37,857 nt of DNA. Origin: JAGLTN01 sp035403325. GTDB taxonomy: Bacteria > Planctomycetota > Phycisphaerae > Sedimentisphaerales > Anaerobacaceae. Below are positions 8,358-17,505 of the stretch, piece after piece. A program made the position numbers and the translations under genes. The notes beneath the pieces were generated by a model. It searched no databases and was not told where the DNA came from. It saw only the letters and a list, made by a program, of their open reading frames with translations. How positions within the stretch are numbered: the stretch's first letter is position 1; each line of letters opens with the position of its first letter. The DNA is taken from the NCBI GenBank assembly GCA_964492365.1, contig CAZBKA010000010.1, positions 1-37,857 on the forward strand. The letters run 5' to 3'.

Positions 8358-9371
8358 TCAGTTAAAGACAAAAAACAATATCGGCACAACAACAAAAGTA
8401 AAAACAGCTGTATTAACAACCCATAATGCACTTGCCATCTTGCTGTCAAGGTCAAAAACATTACTCATCGTTACCATCATAATGGCACTGGGGGTAACAG
8501 CCATTACGACAATAACATTTCTTATAGGTCCCTCTAAACTATGCCCCATTAACCAAAAAACATAAACTATCAAAAATGCAACCAGGGGCGTTAATATAAA
8601 TTTAACCGCTGCTAACAGAAAATACAAGTTTATATAATTTTTAAATCTTGAAAATTTAACCCTCATGCCTATTGCAAAAAACGACAATGCTGAAGCCGTA
8701 TAAATGAAAAAATCCACAATATGTAAGTCTTCTATAAACTCAGGTTGCTTTATACCGGAAATATTCAATACCAAAGCTGCCAGAATCGCCGGCAAAGCAA
8801 TATACCGCAAATCAAATATATGACTCATTTGAAATCGTATTTGCGGATCATATTGACGAAGTTCAATAAACTTCAGAAGTGGAAAAAACACAAAATAAGC
8901 CGCCGGCATCCACAACACAATATAAAGATTTGCCATCGCCAAAGCCGTGGTTCCAAACAACGCATAACAAACAAACGCGCCGCCGGTATAACCAAGATTG
9001 CTTAAACACGCCGCAAGCATAAAAGTTATTTTGGATTTTTTGTCAAACTTAAGCATCTTAGATATTGGCACAGATAAAACGGTAATTAAAAACAGCAATA
9101 TTACTCCCGCAATAGGAAGCCAGATAAGTTCGAACTCAAGTTTTAAGGTCCAGATGACAAATAGCACAACGGGCCAGTCAAAAATTAAAATTACGCCCGT
9201 CATTATTTTCTTCGCATAATTTTCGGACATGCCGAAATTATTAGATGCAAGATACCCTAAAAACAATCCGCCTGCTAGTACCACAAGCATACTGATTAGG
9301 CGGATTGTTGGTGTATTCTCGATGGCATCTCCTGTTGCCAATATAACTGTATCAGCTAAAACATCAAACAA
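8358..9371 (-). CDS. AEC (auxin efflux carrier) family transporter
   Basis: The product is a hydrophobic protein of about 337 residues with roughly ten membrane helices. Features of the AEC family are the central Pro/Asn-rich segment ACLSNLGYTGG and the closing TPSAIMMVTMSNVFDLD. Substrates of bacterial relatives include malate and other organic acids; none can be named here. The start is unusual because no ATG exists before codon 33. A TTG at 9369-9371 has GGAG six bases upstream and is preferred. A second TTG at 9386 would lengthen the protein by five residues. Either way the gene overlaps the end of pgi by 8 to 23 bases, implying translational coupling. Confidence 0.82.
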   Translation of the reverse strand: MFDVLADTVILATGDAIENTPTIRLISMLVVLAGGLFLGYLASNNFGMSENYAKKIMTGVILIFDWPVVLFVIWTLKLEFELIWLPIAGVILLFLITVLSVPISKMLKFDKKSKITFMLAACLSNLGYTGGAFVCYALFGTTALAMANLYIVLWMPAAYFVFFPLLKFIELRQYDPQIRFQMSHIFDLRYIALPAILAALVLNISGIKQPEFIEDLHIVDFFIYTASALSFFAIGMRVKFSRFKNYINLYFLLAAVKFILTPLVAFLIVYVFWLMGHSLEGPIRNVIVVMAVTPSAIMMVTMSNVFDLDSKMASALWVVNTAVFTFVVVPILFFVFN

Positions 9372-10773
9372 GATAATCTCCGTCAACTTTCGTAACAGGA
9401 GCTATCTTCGCTGCCAGCTCTTCAAAGCCCGACTTGCCCATAAGTGCAAAAGTAGCCTCTTTTCCCAACTCAACTGCCGGTTGATCGTAAGTGTTAATAT
9501 TAAATAAACCACCGGCAAAAGAAGTAGTCACCTCAAACAGATAAATAAACTGCCCGACATTATAAGCATTGATCTTATCGAACAAAACTGTCATGCAAGG
9601 CCTCTTGTCATGCAGCAGCGCATACTCTGTAGCTTTTTTCTCACTGTTCAAAAGGGTCCCCATATCCTTACCGGACAAAAATCCCAGCTCTGGTGCACAT
9701 TTCGGTGCAGGACCAATAGTTAAAGACTTGTTAAATTTCTTAACTTCAAGGAATGTGAAAACTTTATCGTTAGGCCCTTCGCGATAAAGCTGAACCTGGC
9801 TATGCTGATCCGTCGTACCTAGAGCTTTTACAGGAGTCGGACCAACAAAAACTGTTTTGCCGTCAAGGTCTTTTGTCTTACCTAGGCTTTCCGCCCAAAG
9901 CTGACGATACCAGTCTGACAAATCTTTCAACGCATAGCTGTAAGGCATCATAACAGAAATCTTTTTACCGCGATTATAATAATGATAATTAATCGCCGCA
10001 TTAATCGCCGCCGGATTAGCAAAGAAATCCTTATCGCTTACCCGCACATCCATATCTCTTGCCCCTTCGAGCATTGAATCAATATCGATACCGCATACCG
10101 CAGCACTCAAAAGCCCAACTGCACTGAGCACACTGAACCTGCCTCCAACTCCATCAGGCACATCAAGACAACGGAATCCAGCATCATTCGTAATGTTCCT
10201 CATCGTTCCCTGTTTTGCATCGGTTATAGCAACAACCTGGTTTTTGTAACCTTCATCACCAAGTTTATCTTTTAAAAGCTTACTGATAATAAGGAACTGA
10301 GCAGCCGTCTCAGCCGTCCTGCCCGATTTACTGATAACGTTAAATATCGTCCTATCAAGCTTATCAGATATCCAGTCCAGAAATGAGCCTAACTGATCAG
10401 GGTCAACATTGTCAAAAACAAACAAGCGAGGCCTGCCTTTGCGAACAGACTCATCAAGATTATAAGTATACGGATTCAAAGCTGTCTGCAATGCAATATT
10501 ACCCAACGCCGAACCACCAATACCTAAAACCACAAAATTTTCGCACCCTTTTACACCAGCAGCAATTTTCTTAACCCTGTCACTGATATCCGTCTTATAA
10601 GGAAGATTTCTATAAGGATACAAATTTTCCTTTTTTTCCTTATTAAGCTGATTAATCAAAGGTTTGGTTTTTGCCGCCAGTTCCTCAAGTTGCTCACTGG
10701 TTACTCCATGCTCAGAACCGATCACGTCAGCCATAACATTTTTATAATAAAGCTGTATTTGTGAGTTAGCCAT
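9364..10773 (-). CDS. pgi: Glucose-6-phosphate isomerase
   Basis: This enzyme interconverts glucose-6-phosphate and fructose-6-phosphate in glycolysis and gluconeogenesis. The 469-residue length matches bacterial short-form isomerases. Diagnostic stretches include VVLGIGGSALGN for sugar-phosphate binding, NVISKSGRTAET in the SIS fold, and TDQHSQVQLY, a core of the family signature. The ATG follows a ribosome site AAAGGA at a rather long spacing of about 11 bases. A 114-base gap precedes it, so it may have its own promoter within the long array. Its last bases overlap the AEC transporter gene. The product sits upstream of mannose-phosphate activation in the same array. Assignment firm. Confidence 0.95.
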   Translation of the reverse strand: MANSQIQLYYKNVMADVIGSEHGVTSEQLEELAAKTKPLINQLNKEKKENLYPYRNLPYKTDISDRVKKIAAGVKGCENFVVLGIGGSALGNIALQTALNPYTYNLDESVRKGRPRLFVFDNVDPDQLGSFLDWISDKLDRTIFNVISKSGRTAETAAQFLIISKLLKDKLGDEGYKNQVVAITDAKQGTMRNITNDAGFRCLDVPDGVGGRFSVLSAVGLLSAAVCGIDIDSMLEGARDMDVRVSDKDFFANPAAINAAINYHYYNRGKKISVMMPYSYALKDLSDWYRQLWAESLGKTKDLDGKTVFVGPTPVKALGTTDQHSQVQLYREGPNDKVFTFLEVKKFNKSLTIGPAPKCAPELGFLSGKDMGTLLNSEKKATEYALLHDKRPCMTVLFDKINAYNVGQFIYLFEVTTSFAGGLFNINTYDQPAVELGKEATFALMGKSGFEELAAKIAPVTKVDGDYLV

Positions 10774-10887
10774 AACGATATAAATCCTTTCTTTCCTATT
10801 TCAGAAATTTCACCCAAAGCACCACAAGTGCCCGATTTTACCTGTTTCTATGAATTATTAAAGCTGAAAGTAACAGAAATGAAAAAA
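10774..10887 (-). other. Intergenic region before pgi
   Basis: This is the largest gap inside the left array. It contains a weak GCAC-loop-GTGC hairpin near 10822-10834 and AT-rich sequence that could hold a promoter for pgi. No clear -35/-10 pair or intrinsic terminator was found. Confidence 0.3.
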
Positions 10888-13077
10888 TTAAGGTTCACTA
10901 AGATTTGCGTATTTAAGCATCAATGACTTTATCTCACCAGTATTAAACCTTACCGTCACAATGCTGTTTTCGCCCATATCCTTAAAGTCCTCAACCCTGC
11001 CCAGACCAAACTTTTTATGCCTTACAAGCTGATTTTTAACAAAAGCTGGTTTGGATTTCTTTACTTCTTCAATCTTTGCAAATTCACTGTAATCATAGCT
11101 GTTACCAGACAAAGATACCGCACTGAACCCGGCATCAGGTGCAGATTCGGCAAAATCGATCCCAAGCTCGTACAAAAACTGCGAAGGTATGCTCCTGAGC
11201 ATCTGACCATGAATAGTTCTGTATTTCGCATAGCTTATATTGAGACTATCTTTGGCGCGGGTAATACCTACGAAGAACAGCCTACGCTCCTCCTCCAGCT
11301 CTTCCTCACCACCAGCATTACTCCGCTCGTGCGGCAAAATACCATCTTCAAGACCGATTATAAAAGCATTTTCAAACTCCAACCCCTTAGCCGCATGCAA
11401 CGTCATCAAAGCCACACGGTTATTGCTGGCATCATAAGAATCCGCATCGCTGAAAAGGGATATCTGCTGCAAAAAGTCTATCAACAACGGTTGCTCTGCC
11501 TGCTCATCGAACTTGACCGCCGAATTAATAAGCTCACCTACATTCTCGATAGCTTCCTTGTCACTATCTACCACCGATGTCAGTGACTTTTTCAGCCCTG
11601 ACTCTTCAAAAATCATTTCCACTAACTCTGCAACTTTTTGGTTAATAGAAACCTTAAATTTTTCTATCATAGCAACAAAAACCGATATCTTGGCCTTGGC
11701 CCCATTTGATACCGTACTGATCTGGGAAACTTTCGTCAGAGCCTGATACAAGGTAATATTATTAGCTCTTGCGTAATCCGTGACATGGTCAATAGTCGTC
11801 TTGCCAATACCACGCGTAGGTGTATTAATTATACGAGTCAGCGACACTTCATCACTCGGATTGACAAGAATCTTTAAATATCCGAGCACATCGCGAATTT
11901 CCTGTCTGCCGTAAAATTCAACTCCGCGAACAATCTGATAAGGCAGCTGATTCTGAATAAATGCCTCTTCCAGAACCCTGCTCATCGAATTCACACGATA
12001 AAAAATAGCTATATCACGAAGCTGACAGCCCTTGGCAACAAGCTGATTAATTTTCTCCGCAACGCCCATCGCCTCAGCCGTCTCATCTTCATAAGCATCG
12101 ACATGAACCTCATCACCAGCGTTCCTTGTCGGAATCAACCGCTTCTCTTTTCTTTTGCTGTTATGGACAATAAGCTTATCCGCTATTTTCAAAATGTTAG
12201 GAGTACTGCGAAAATTCTCCTGCAGTTTTATTACTTTCGCATTAGGCCAGTCTTTTTCAAAAAGAAGAATATTTCTGATATCGGCACCTCGCCAGCGATA
12301 TATGGACTGATCTGGATCACCTGTAACACAAATATTGCCATGCGACATCGCTATATACTTGGCAATCTCATATTGGGCACTATTGGTATCCTGATACTCA
12401 TCTACGAGCAGATATTTGAAACGATCGCTAAGCTGGGCACGCACATCTGCATCGTTGCGAAGCATCAAAGCAGTACTCATCAGCAGATCATCAAAATCCA
12501 GAGCATTATTTTCTTTAAGTATTGTCTGATACTGTCGATAAATTTTAGCCAGCGCCTTCGGAAAAAAACCGATAGCCTCCGTTTCATAAGTATCGACATC
12601 TTCCATATTATTTTTCAATGTCGAAATTGCTGAATGCATTCTCGCCGGTGCAAAATTCGATGTATCCAGATCACAATCACTTATCGCCTGTCTGACACAG
12701 CGTGCCTGCTCCTTGGAATCATAAATACTGAAATTACTTCCCAATTGAGCATTGTCGCTGTATTGACGCAGAATTCTCACACACAATGAATGAAAAGTAC
12801 TGATTTGCACCGAAGAAGATGCCCCCTGTGCCAATGCTCGCTGACGCATCTCGTCTGCTGCCTTATTGGTAAATGTAATCGCACAAATGTTCCACGGGCG
12901 AACACCAACCCTTATAAGCTCTGCGATCCTGTATGTTATAACCCTTGTCTTACCGCTTCCAGGACCTGCAAGAATAAGCAAAGGCCCTTCAACATGACAA
13001 ACCGCCTGTCGTTGTGAATCTGTTAATTGTTTTAAAAAAGAATCCATCCTTGGATTTGTTTCGCACTTATCCATCAT
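10888..13077 (-). CDS. pcrA: ATP-dependent DNA helicase PcrA/UvrD (superfamily 1)
   Basis: The 729-residue protein has the normal length and layout of PcrA/UvrD, a 3'-5' DNA helicase in repair and replication-fork maintenance. Visible motifs are the Q-motif region LTDSQRQAV, Walker A AGPGSGKTR (37-45), motif Ia ITFTNKAADEM, Walker B/II VDEYQDTN, motif III GDPDQSIYRWRGA, motif IV QENFRS, motif V MTLHAAKGLEFE and motif VI VGITRAKD. The C-terminal tail with LVRHKKFGLG and IVTVRF resembles the PcrA Tudor-like RNA polymerase-binding domain. The start ATG overlaps the stop of the upstream unknown gene in ATGA fashion, so translation is probably coupled. UvrD or PcrA naming is equally fair. Confidence 0.95.
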   Translation of the reverse strand: MMDKCETNPRMDSFLKQLTDSQRQAVCHVEGPLLILAGPGSGKTRVITYRIAELIRVGVRPWNICAITFTNKAADEMRQRALAQGASSSVQISTFHSLCVRILRQYSDNAQLGSNFSIYDSKEQARCVRQAISDCDLDTSNFAPARMHSAISTLKNNMEDVDTYETEAIGFFPKALAKIYRQYQTILKENNALDFDDLLMSTALMLRNDADVRAQLSDRFKYLLVDEYQDTNSAQYEIAKYIAMSHGNICVTGDPDQSIYRWRGADIRNILLFEKDWPNAKVIKLQENFRSTPNILKIADKLIVHNSKRKEKRLIPTRNAGDEVHVDAYEDETAEAMGVAEKINQLVAKGCQLRDIAIFYRVNSMSRVLEEAFIQNQLPYQIVRGVEFYGRQEIRDVLGYLKILVNPSDEVSLTRIINTPTRGIGKTTIDHVTDYARANNITLYQALTKVSQISTVSNGAKAKISVFVAMIEKFKVSINQKVAELVEMIFEESGLKKSLTSVVDSDKEAIENVGELINSAVKFDEQAEQPLLIDFLQQISLFSDADSYDASNNRVALMTLHAAKGLEFENAFIIGLEDGILPHERSNAGGEEELEEERRLFFVGITRAKDSLNISYAKYRTIHGQMLRSIPSQFLYELGIDFAESAPDAGFSAVSLSGNSYDYSEFAKIEEVKKSKPAFVKNQLVRHKKFGLGRVEDFKDMGENSIVTVRFNTGEIKSLMLKYANLSEP

Positions 13078-14861
13078 TTTTGTTCTTTGGATTTTTCATC
13101 TTGCAGCATATACTGCCTTTGAATTTCCATCATCTCCTTTGCAAGTTCAGGCTTTTCAATGCGTATTCGTTCAATAAGATTTTCTCTCATTTCTGAAGGA
13201 TATTGCCTGTCATTGAAAAAATCAAACATCGCTGCAAATTTTAATACTTTAAAGTCAGGCAGCTCGACCCTGGTCTCATCTGAAAACTGCCTGCCGTAAT
13301 AATCATATATCTCTTTTGCAAGATTTTCCCTGTTCGCCGCCTCATTATCATCGTACATTGCCAGTCTGAAATAACCTTCCCTGAGCATCATATTAATGAT
13401 CTCCCCGGCACTGATTATATCTATTACTTTAAGCTCCTCCTGGAATCGTTTTTTCGCATAAACTTCCAATGGAACCCTGAATTCCTCCAAAGGATAAAGT
13501 ATCCTCATTTCATTATAAAACTTCCTCGCATAAGCAACATGACCAGCCTGATAAAAAGAAAAAATAGCATTCTTCATCATATTACGATGCCCTATCTCAA
13601 GGGATTGAAACGACCCGTGCTTCATACCTTCTTTTTCTCTGTACTTGGCAATGGTGCCCATTACTGCTTTGTTATAACTTTCAAACATCCGCAAATCTGG
13701 TCTGAGAAAAACATTATTCGCCTGCACTAATGCAGAATTCTCGTTCGGATCTGACTTGCCAATAGTTTTTTTAGGTTCATAAATATATAATGAGCCGTTC
13801 CTGAATAAACTCTGAAGCGCATGAGAAACAAGTCTGTCCGTATTGGTTTCCTCGACAGTAACATTATCCTGACCTGCAACTTTAAGCCCCAAAACAGCCC
13901 AGTATATCGCATGAACATCCGCAAGCCTCCAGTCAAGAGGCAGTCTGTTATTAGGATCAGCAAGGTCTATGGGACCATACGTCTGATTAAGCTCAACCAT
14001 TAACGAAGGTTCAAGCTTCCATACTTTCCTTAACTGATACGCATTCGCAAATATATTAAATTTATCGTAAGACCTTGTGTCTTTGGCAAAATCCAAAAAC
14101 ATCACTGCATTCGGGTCATATTTTTCCGGATTAGATCTCAACGAAATATAGTTACTTACAAATTTATCATCATCCTCGAAAACAGGGTCGGCTGCTTTTA
14201 AGCCTTCTATAAATGAAGAATAATTAGGATCAGACAAAACCTCATTTATTGTCTTTGGTGCCTTAGCAAGCTCATTGTAGTATTCGTTGCTCCCATCACC
14301 AAGCAGGTCGCGAATAGAAAGAGCAAGCTGAAGCTTATAATACTTATGCGCATCGTCAGTGATGCCGCCTATTTTATGCATAAATATTCTGCCGAGTTCC
14401 TGGTAAAGCAATATCTTCTTGGGATTCAGAGGAATACCCTTGTCCCTCAATATCTCATAACCGTTCTTGACCCAATGCCATCTCTGGTCAGGATTCGTCG
14501 CCGGTATTGCCACCGAAATATTATATGCCATGTTCCAGGCTTGAAATTCCCATACCTTCGCAAATCGAGGCTGCAAAACCGTTATCCACTCGGCAAGCTG
14601 CTTAGCATCAAAAAACTGTCCCTCACTCTTGAGCCTGTCAGCACGCATCCACAACGCATCGACCACAAGACCTCTGAAAGCTCCCATCGCAACTGTCGCA
14701 AATGCCAGCGACGGAGGTGCATTCTCAAGTGGAGCATTAACTATAAGCTTCATCTCCTGACGCTTTGTATTAATAAAATCAAGCTGCATGCCCGCGGTAA
14801 CAATAAGCGATATCGCAAGTATCACGCAAATAAAACATATTGTGTTATCTGATAAACGCAT
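13074..14861 (-). CDS. Membrane-anchored protein of unknown function, TPR-like region
   Basis: I do not recognise a named family. The 595-residue product has one N-terminal hydrophobic helix (about 8-26) and then a large soluble part, presumably outside the inner membrane. Residues 55-115 (MGAFRGLVVDALWMRAD, then QLAEWITVLQPRFAKVWEFQAW) look like paired helices of TPR type. Aromatic-rich helical segments recur further on (YYKLQLALSI, HAIYWAVLG, YQAGHVAYARKFYNEM). It lies 50 bases after the ABC permease gene and overlaps pcrA by 4 bases. The neighbourhood suggests that it works with the ABC exporter, as an accessory or periplasmic scaffold. This is inference from position only. Confidence 0.7.
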   Translation of the reverse strand: MRLSDNTICFICVILAISLIVTAGMQLDFINTKRQEMKLIVNAPLENAPPSLAFATVAMGAFRGLVVDALWMRADRLKSEGQFFDAKQLAEWITVLQPRFAKVWEFQAWNMAYNISVAIPATNPDQRWHWVKNGYEILRDKGIPLNPKKILLYQELGRIFMHKIGGITDDAHKYYKLQLALSIRDLLGDGSNEYYNELAKAPKTINEVLSDPNYSSFIEGLKAADPVFEDDDKFVSNYISLRSNPEKYDPNAVMFLDFAKDTRSYDKFNIFANAYQLRKVWKLEPSLMVELNQTYGPIDLADPNNRLPLDWRLADVHAIYWAVLGLKVAGQDNVTVEETNTDRLVSHALQSLFRNGSLYIYEPKKTIGKSDPNENSALVQANNVFLRPDLRMFESYNKAVMGTIAKYREKEGMKHGSFQSLEIGHRNMMKNAIFSFYQAGHVAYARKFYNEMRILYPLEEFRVPLEVYAKKRFQEELKVIDIISAGEIINMMLREGYFRLAMYDDNEAANRENLAKEIYDYYGRQFSDETRVELPDFKVLKFAAMFDFFNDRQYPSEMRENLIERIRIEKPELAKEMMEIQRQYMLQDEKSKEQK

Positions 14862-14911
14862 AATAAATCAAAAAAATACACTCCGAATATAACCTCGGCT
14901 TATGTTAAAAT

Positions 14912-16300
14912 TTATACAATTATCCTCGCAAGCTCTCGGCTGCCAAATACTAACAACGCTATAAACAAAAGCGCAAGGGACTTTATGAAAATCATGATCG
15001 ACACTACTTTAAAAAAAACACCCCAACTCAATATCTTCGCAGGTACGATAAAAGCTGCAGGCTCTATCTTATCGAACTGTGGCATAAACTGAATCAGTGG
15101 TTTCAAAACATACTTATAAAAACCAGCAACACCCTCATTAAGATAATCAAATGAATCTATAATAAACATGCTTATGCTGCCAGTGAAAAACACAACTAGA
15201 CAAAGAAGTATTGCTACCGGCATCGATAAAAAACTAGCCGCAAGAAGACCCGTCACCGCCAAAAATATTATCTTAACTTCTATAAGCAATGCAACCCTTA
15301 CAAAATTGGCGAAAAAACTGTCCGCCTTATACAATATCTCCATCCCGTCTATAGGCGAAAACATCACTACCGTATTATTCAATGGCACATTAAAAAACGC
15401 AACTGCAAGATAGCCGTCTTTCGCAACAGCATTCGCAGGCACCTTAATCTCATGGGCTATACCAACTGAGTCCTTCCTGCTTAAATCATAAACCCCTGTA
15501 TCAATTTCTTTAACTGGTTTGCGATTATCACCGATCAGCCATCCGCCGAATATCTGGTTGTCCGCAGGAGTTACTGAAACATCATATTTAAACTTTATAA
15601 ATATACCTTCACTGCCCGCAGCAGGTTTTATATTATGAAATTCCCATAATACCTGACTGCCAACCGAAGCCGAACTTTTTTCAAGTTTTTTCTGCTTCCG
15701 AAGCTGCTCCATTATCTGCTGCTTGGAATCTTTTTTAAATACCTCTTCCAGCATGCCGCTTTTCGCAAGCTTATCATATTCCAGCTCAACATCTTTCGTA
15801 ACATCCTGCTGCATCGGACTTACCGATGCTCTTGCCGTATAAAATTCGTCTTTGGTTTGAGCTATCTCCTGTTCACTGGAATTCAAAAACCTCGGCATAG
15901 AAACAGCTATCGCATATATCAAAGACGAAAAAATAAGCAGCATTACACTGCCCAAAAGAACAACCCCAAAAAGCTTGCCAGCAATTAGCTGATATCTTTT
16001 TATAGGTTTGGTAATAACCGTGTATATCTGTTTATTTTTTATGTCACTGGTAAGTGTGTAAATAGATGCAATTATCGTCAAAAGACACAAAAGCAGACTT
16101 GTCAGCGAAAGACCGTAACTGACAAAACTCTGGAGCCTGCCCTTCAATGTACCGTCGCCTGTCATCCCGAACCCCATAACAGGAAGCAGCACAAACAGCA
16201 TGACAACAAAAGCGGTTGCTATTTTCAGCCGCAATATCTGCCTTATCGTATTTACCGCAACTGCCCAGATCCTACTCATTGGCTCCATCCCCCGAAACAT
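14912..16300 (-). CDS. ABC-2 type transporter permease with large extracytoplasmic insert
   Basis: The protein of about 462 residues is the membrane partner of the ATPase encoded just upstream. An N-terminal amphipathic segment (MSRIWAVAVNTIRQILRLK) leads into helix 1. A second hydrophobic stretch is followed by IYTVITKPIKRYQLIAGKLFG, the conserved cytoplasmic segment of ABC-2/NatB/CcmB-like permeases. A large soluble insert follows the first two to three helices, with a charged coiled-coil-like stretch (QQIMEQLRKQKKLEK) and a beta-rich part. Four or so helices close the protein. The first 29 bases overlap the ATPase gene. A more internal start (MSRIW, ATG at 16279) is possible and would reduce the overlap. 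The cargo is unknown. Confidence 0.82.
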   Translation of the reverse strand: MFRGMEPMSRIWAVAVNTIRQILRLKIATAFVVMLFVLLPVMGFGMTGDGTLKGRLQSFVSYGLSLTSLLLCLLTIIASIYTLTSDIKNKQIYTVITKPIKRYQLIAGKLFGVVLLGSVMLLIFSSLIYAIAVSMPRFLNSSEQEIAQTKDEFYTARASVSPMQQDVTKDVELEYDKLAKSGMLEEVFKKDSKQQIMEQLRKQKKLEKSSASVGSQVLWEFHNIKPAAGSEGIFIKFKYDVSVTPADNQIFGGWLIGDNRKPVKEIDTGVYDLSRKDSVGIAHEIKVPANAVAKDGYLAVAFFNVPLNNTVVMFSPIDGMEILYKADSFFANFVRVALLIEVKIIFLAVTGLLAASFLSMPVAILLCLVVFFTGSISMFIIDSFDYLNEGVAGFYKYVLKPLIQFMPQFDKIEPAAFIVPAKILSWGVFFKVVSIMIFIKSLALLFIALLVFGSRELARIIV

Positions 16301-17483
16301 CCGCCTTCTTCGTAATTTCTGTCTCGACAGGACGCTTCTTTCCCACTAGCTCATCAAGTATATCTTCCTCAACCGCATCAGGTACGTTTGTTGGTTCAAC
16401 CGTCTCTGTTTTTACCACAGCCTTCGACTTGATAGGCTCAGAAGTTTGGGTCAAATCACTAAGTAACGCCTGATCTGTCTCGACCGGTTTAATCGATTCC
16501 GCCTTGCTGGTCTCAACAGGTTTGTCTTCTGCAGCAGTCTCCGATACCAGCTTCTCAAGAACTTCTTTACCAGCATCAGCTGTAAGAAAACTTCCTATTT
16601 CCGTCGTACTGACTGCGCCGCTGGTAAACTTCAAATGCTTCTGAGCATCTGCCACTGTCCTGATAAAAAACGATTCTAGCTTATCCATCGGTGAAGAAAT
16701 CTCACAGGCTTGTCCCTCTGCCTCAATAATCCCCCTGATCTTCGCCAACGCTTCTTCACTTATTAAATTGCTTGTAATAATCTGCTTTTTATCTGTATGC
16801 TTAAGCAGCTCACCAACTTTACCCATAGCCTGTATCTTGCCGCCGTAAAGAATCGATATCCGGTCACAGACATCTTCAACATCAGCAAGAAGGTGACTGC
16901 ACAAAATTATCGTTTTACCTCTCTTAGCAAGCTGAATTATCAGGTCCTTTATCTGTCTGGTACCTATCGGATCAAGTCCGGTTGTAGGCTCATCGAGAAT
17001 CAGCAGATCAGGATCATTAATCAACGCCTGAGCTAGGCCTATTCTTCTTGCCATACCCTTCGAAAACATCCCGACTGGTCTGTTAGCAACAGCCTTCAAA
17101 CCAACCATATCAAGCAACGATTCAATCCTGTCTTTTCGGGTCTTTGCAGGAAGCTTAAACAGTTTTGCATAAAAATTAAGCGTCTCACGCGCATTAAGAT
17201 ACTGATACAAATACGACTCTTCAGGTAAAAATCCGATACGTGTATTAATCTTCGGATCTGTGCTTTTACCGCCTAATACTATCGAATGGCCCTTTGTAGG
17301 ATTAAGCAAACCAAGTATCATCTTGATAGTAGTTGTCTTACCTGAACCATTGGGACCAAGCAAACCAAATACCTCGTTGGTCTTTATCTTTAAATTCAAA
17401 TTATCAACTGCATTTACTTTTCTACGCCCCCACCAGTCAGAAAAAACCTTGGTAAGCGAAATTGTCTCGACAGCATATTTCAT
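16272..17483 (-). CDS. ABC transporter ATP-binding protein with long C-terminal tail
   Basis: The first 230 residues are a standard ABC-2 exporter ATPase: Walker A GPNGSGKTT (43-51), the variant signature FSKGMARR (140-147), Walker B LLILDEPTTGLDP (160-172) and switch His197. The protein has 403 residues, about 100 more than the usual 300. After an extra domain, the last 85 or so residues are rich in Glu, Lys, Thr, Val and Pro with repeated PVET units, and are probably disordered. The gene's end overlaps the start of the permease gene, as expected for a complex. The exported substrate cannot be read from sequence. Confidence 0.88.
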   Translation of the reverse strand: MKYAVETISLTKVFSDWWGRRKVNAVDNLNLKIKTNEVFGLLGPNGSGKTTTIKMILGLLNPTKGHSIVLGGKSTDPKINTRIGFLPEESYLYQYLNARETLNFYAKLFKLPAKTRKDRIESLLDMVGLKAVANRPVGMFSKGMARRIGLAQALINDPDLLILDEPTTGLDPIGTRQIKDLIIQLAKRGKTIILCSHLLADVEDVCDRISILYGGKIQAMGKVGELLKHTDKKQIITSNLISEEALAKIRGIIEAEGQACEISSPMDKLESFFIRTVADAQKHLKFTSGAVSTTEIGSFLTADAGKEVLEKLVSETAAEDKPVETSKAESIKPVETDQALLSDLTQTSEPIKSKAVVKTETVEPTNVPDAVEEDILDELVGKKRPVETEITKKADVSGDGANE

Positions 17484-17505
17484 ACGAAAACCTGTTTAAA
17501 AAAAA

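Noticed and set aside
10774..10887. Intrinsic terminator between pcrA and pgi
   Set aside because: Only a four-base-pair stem with no U-run is present, so read-through into pgi remains likely.
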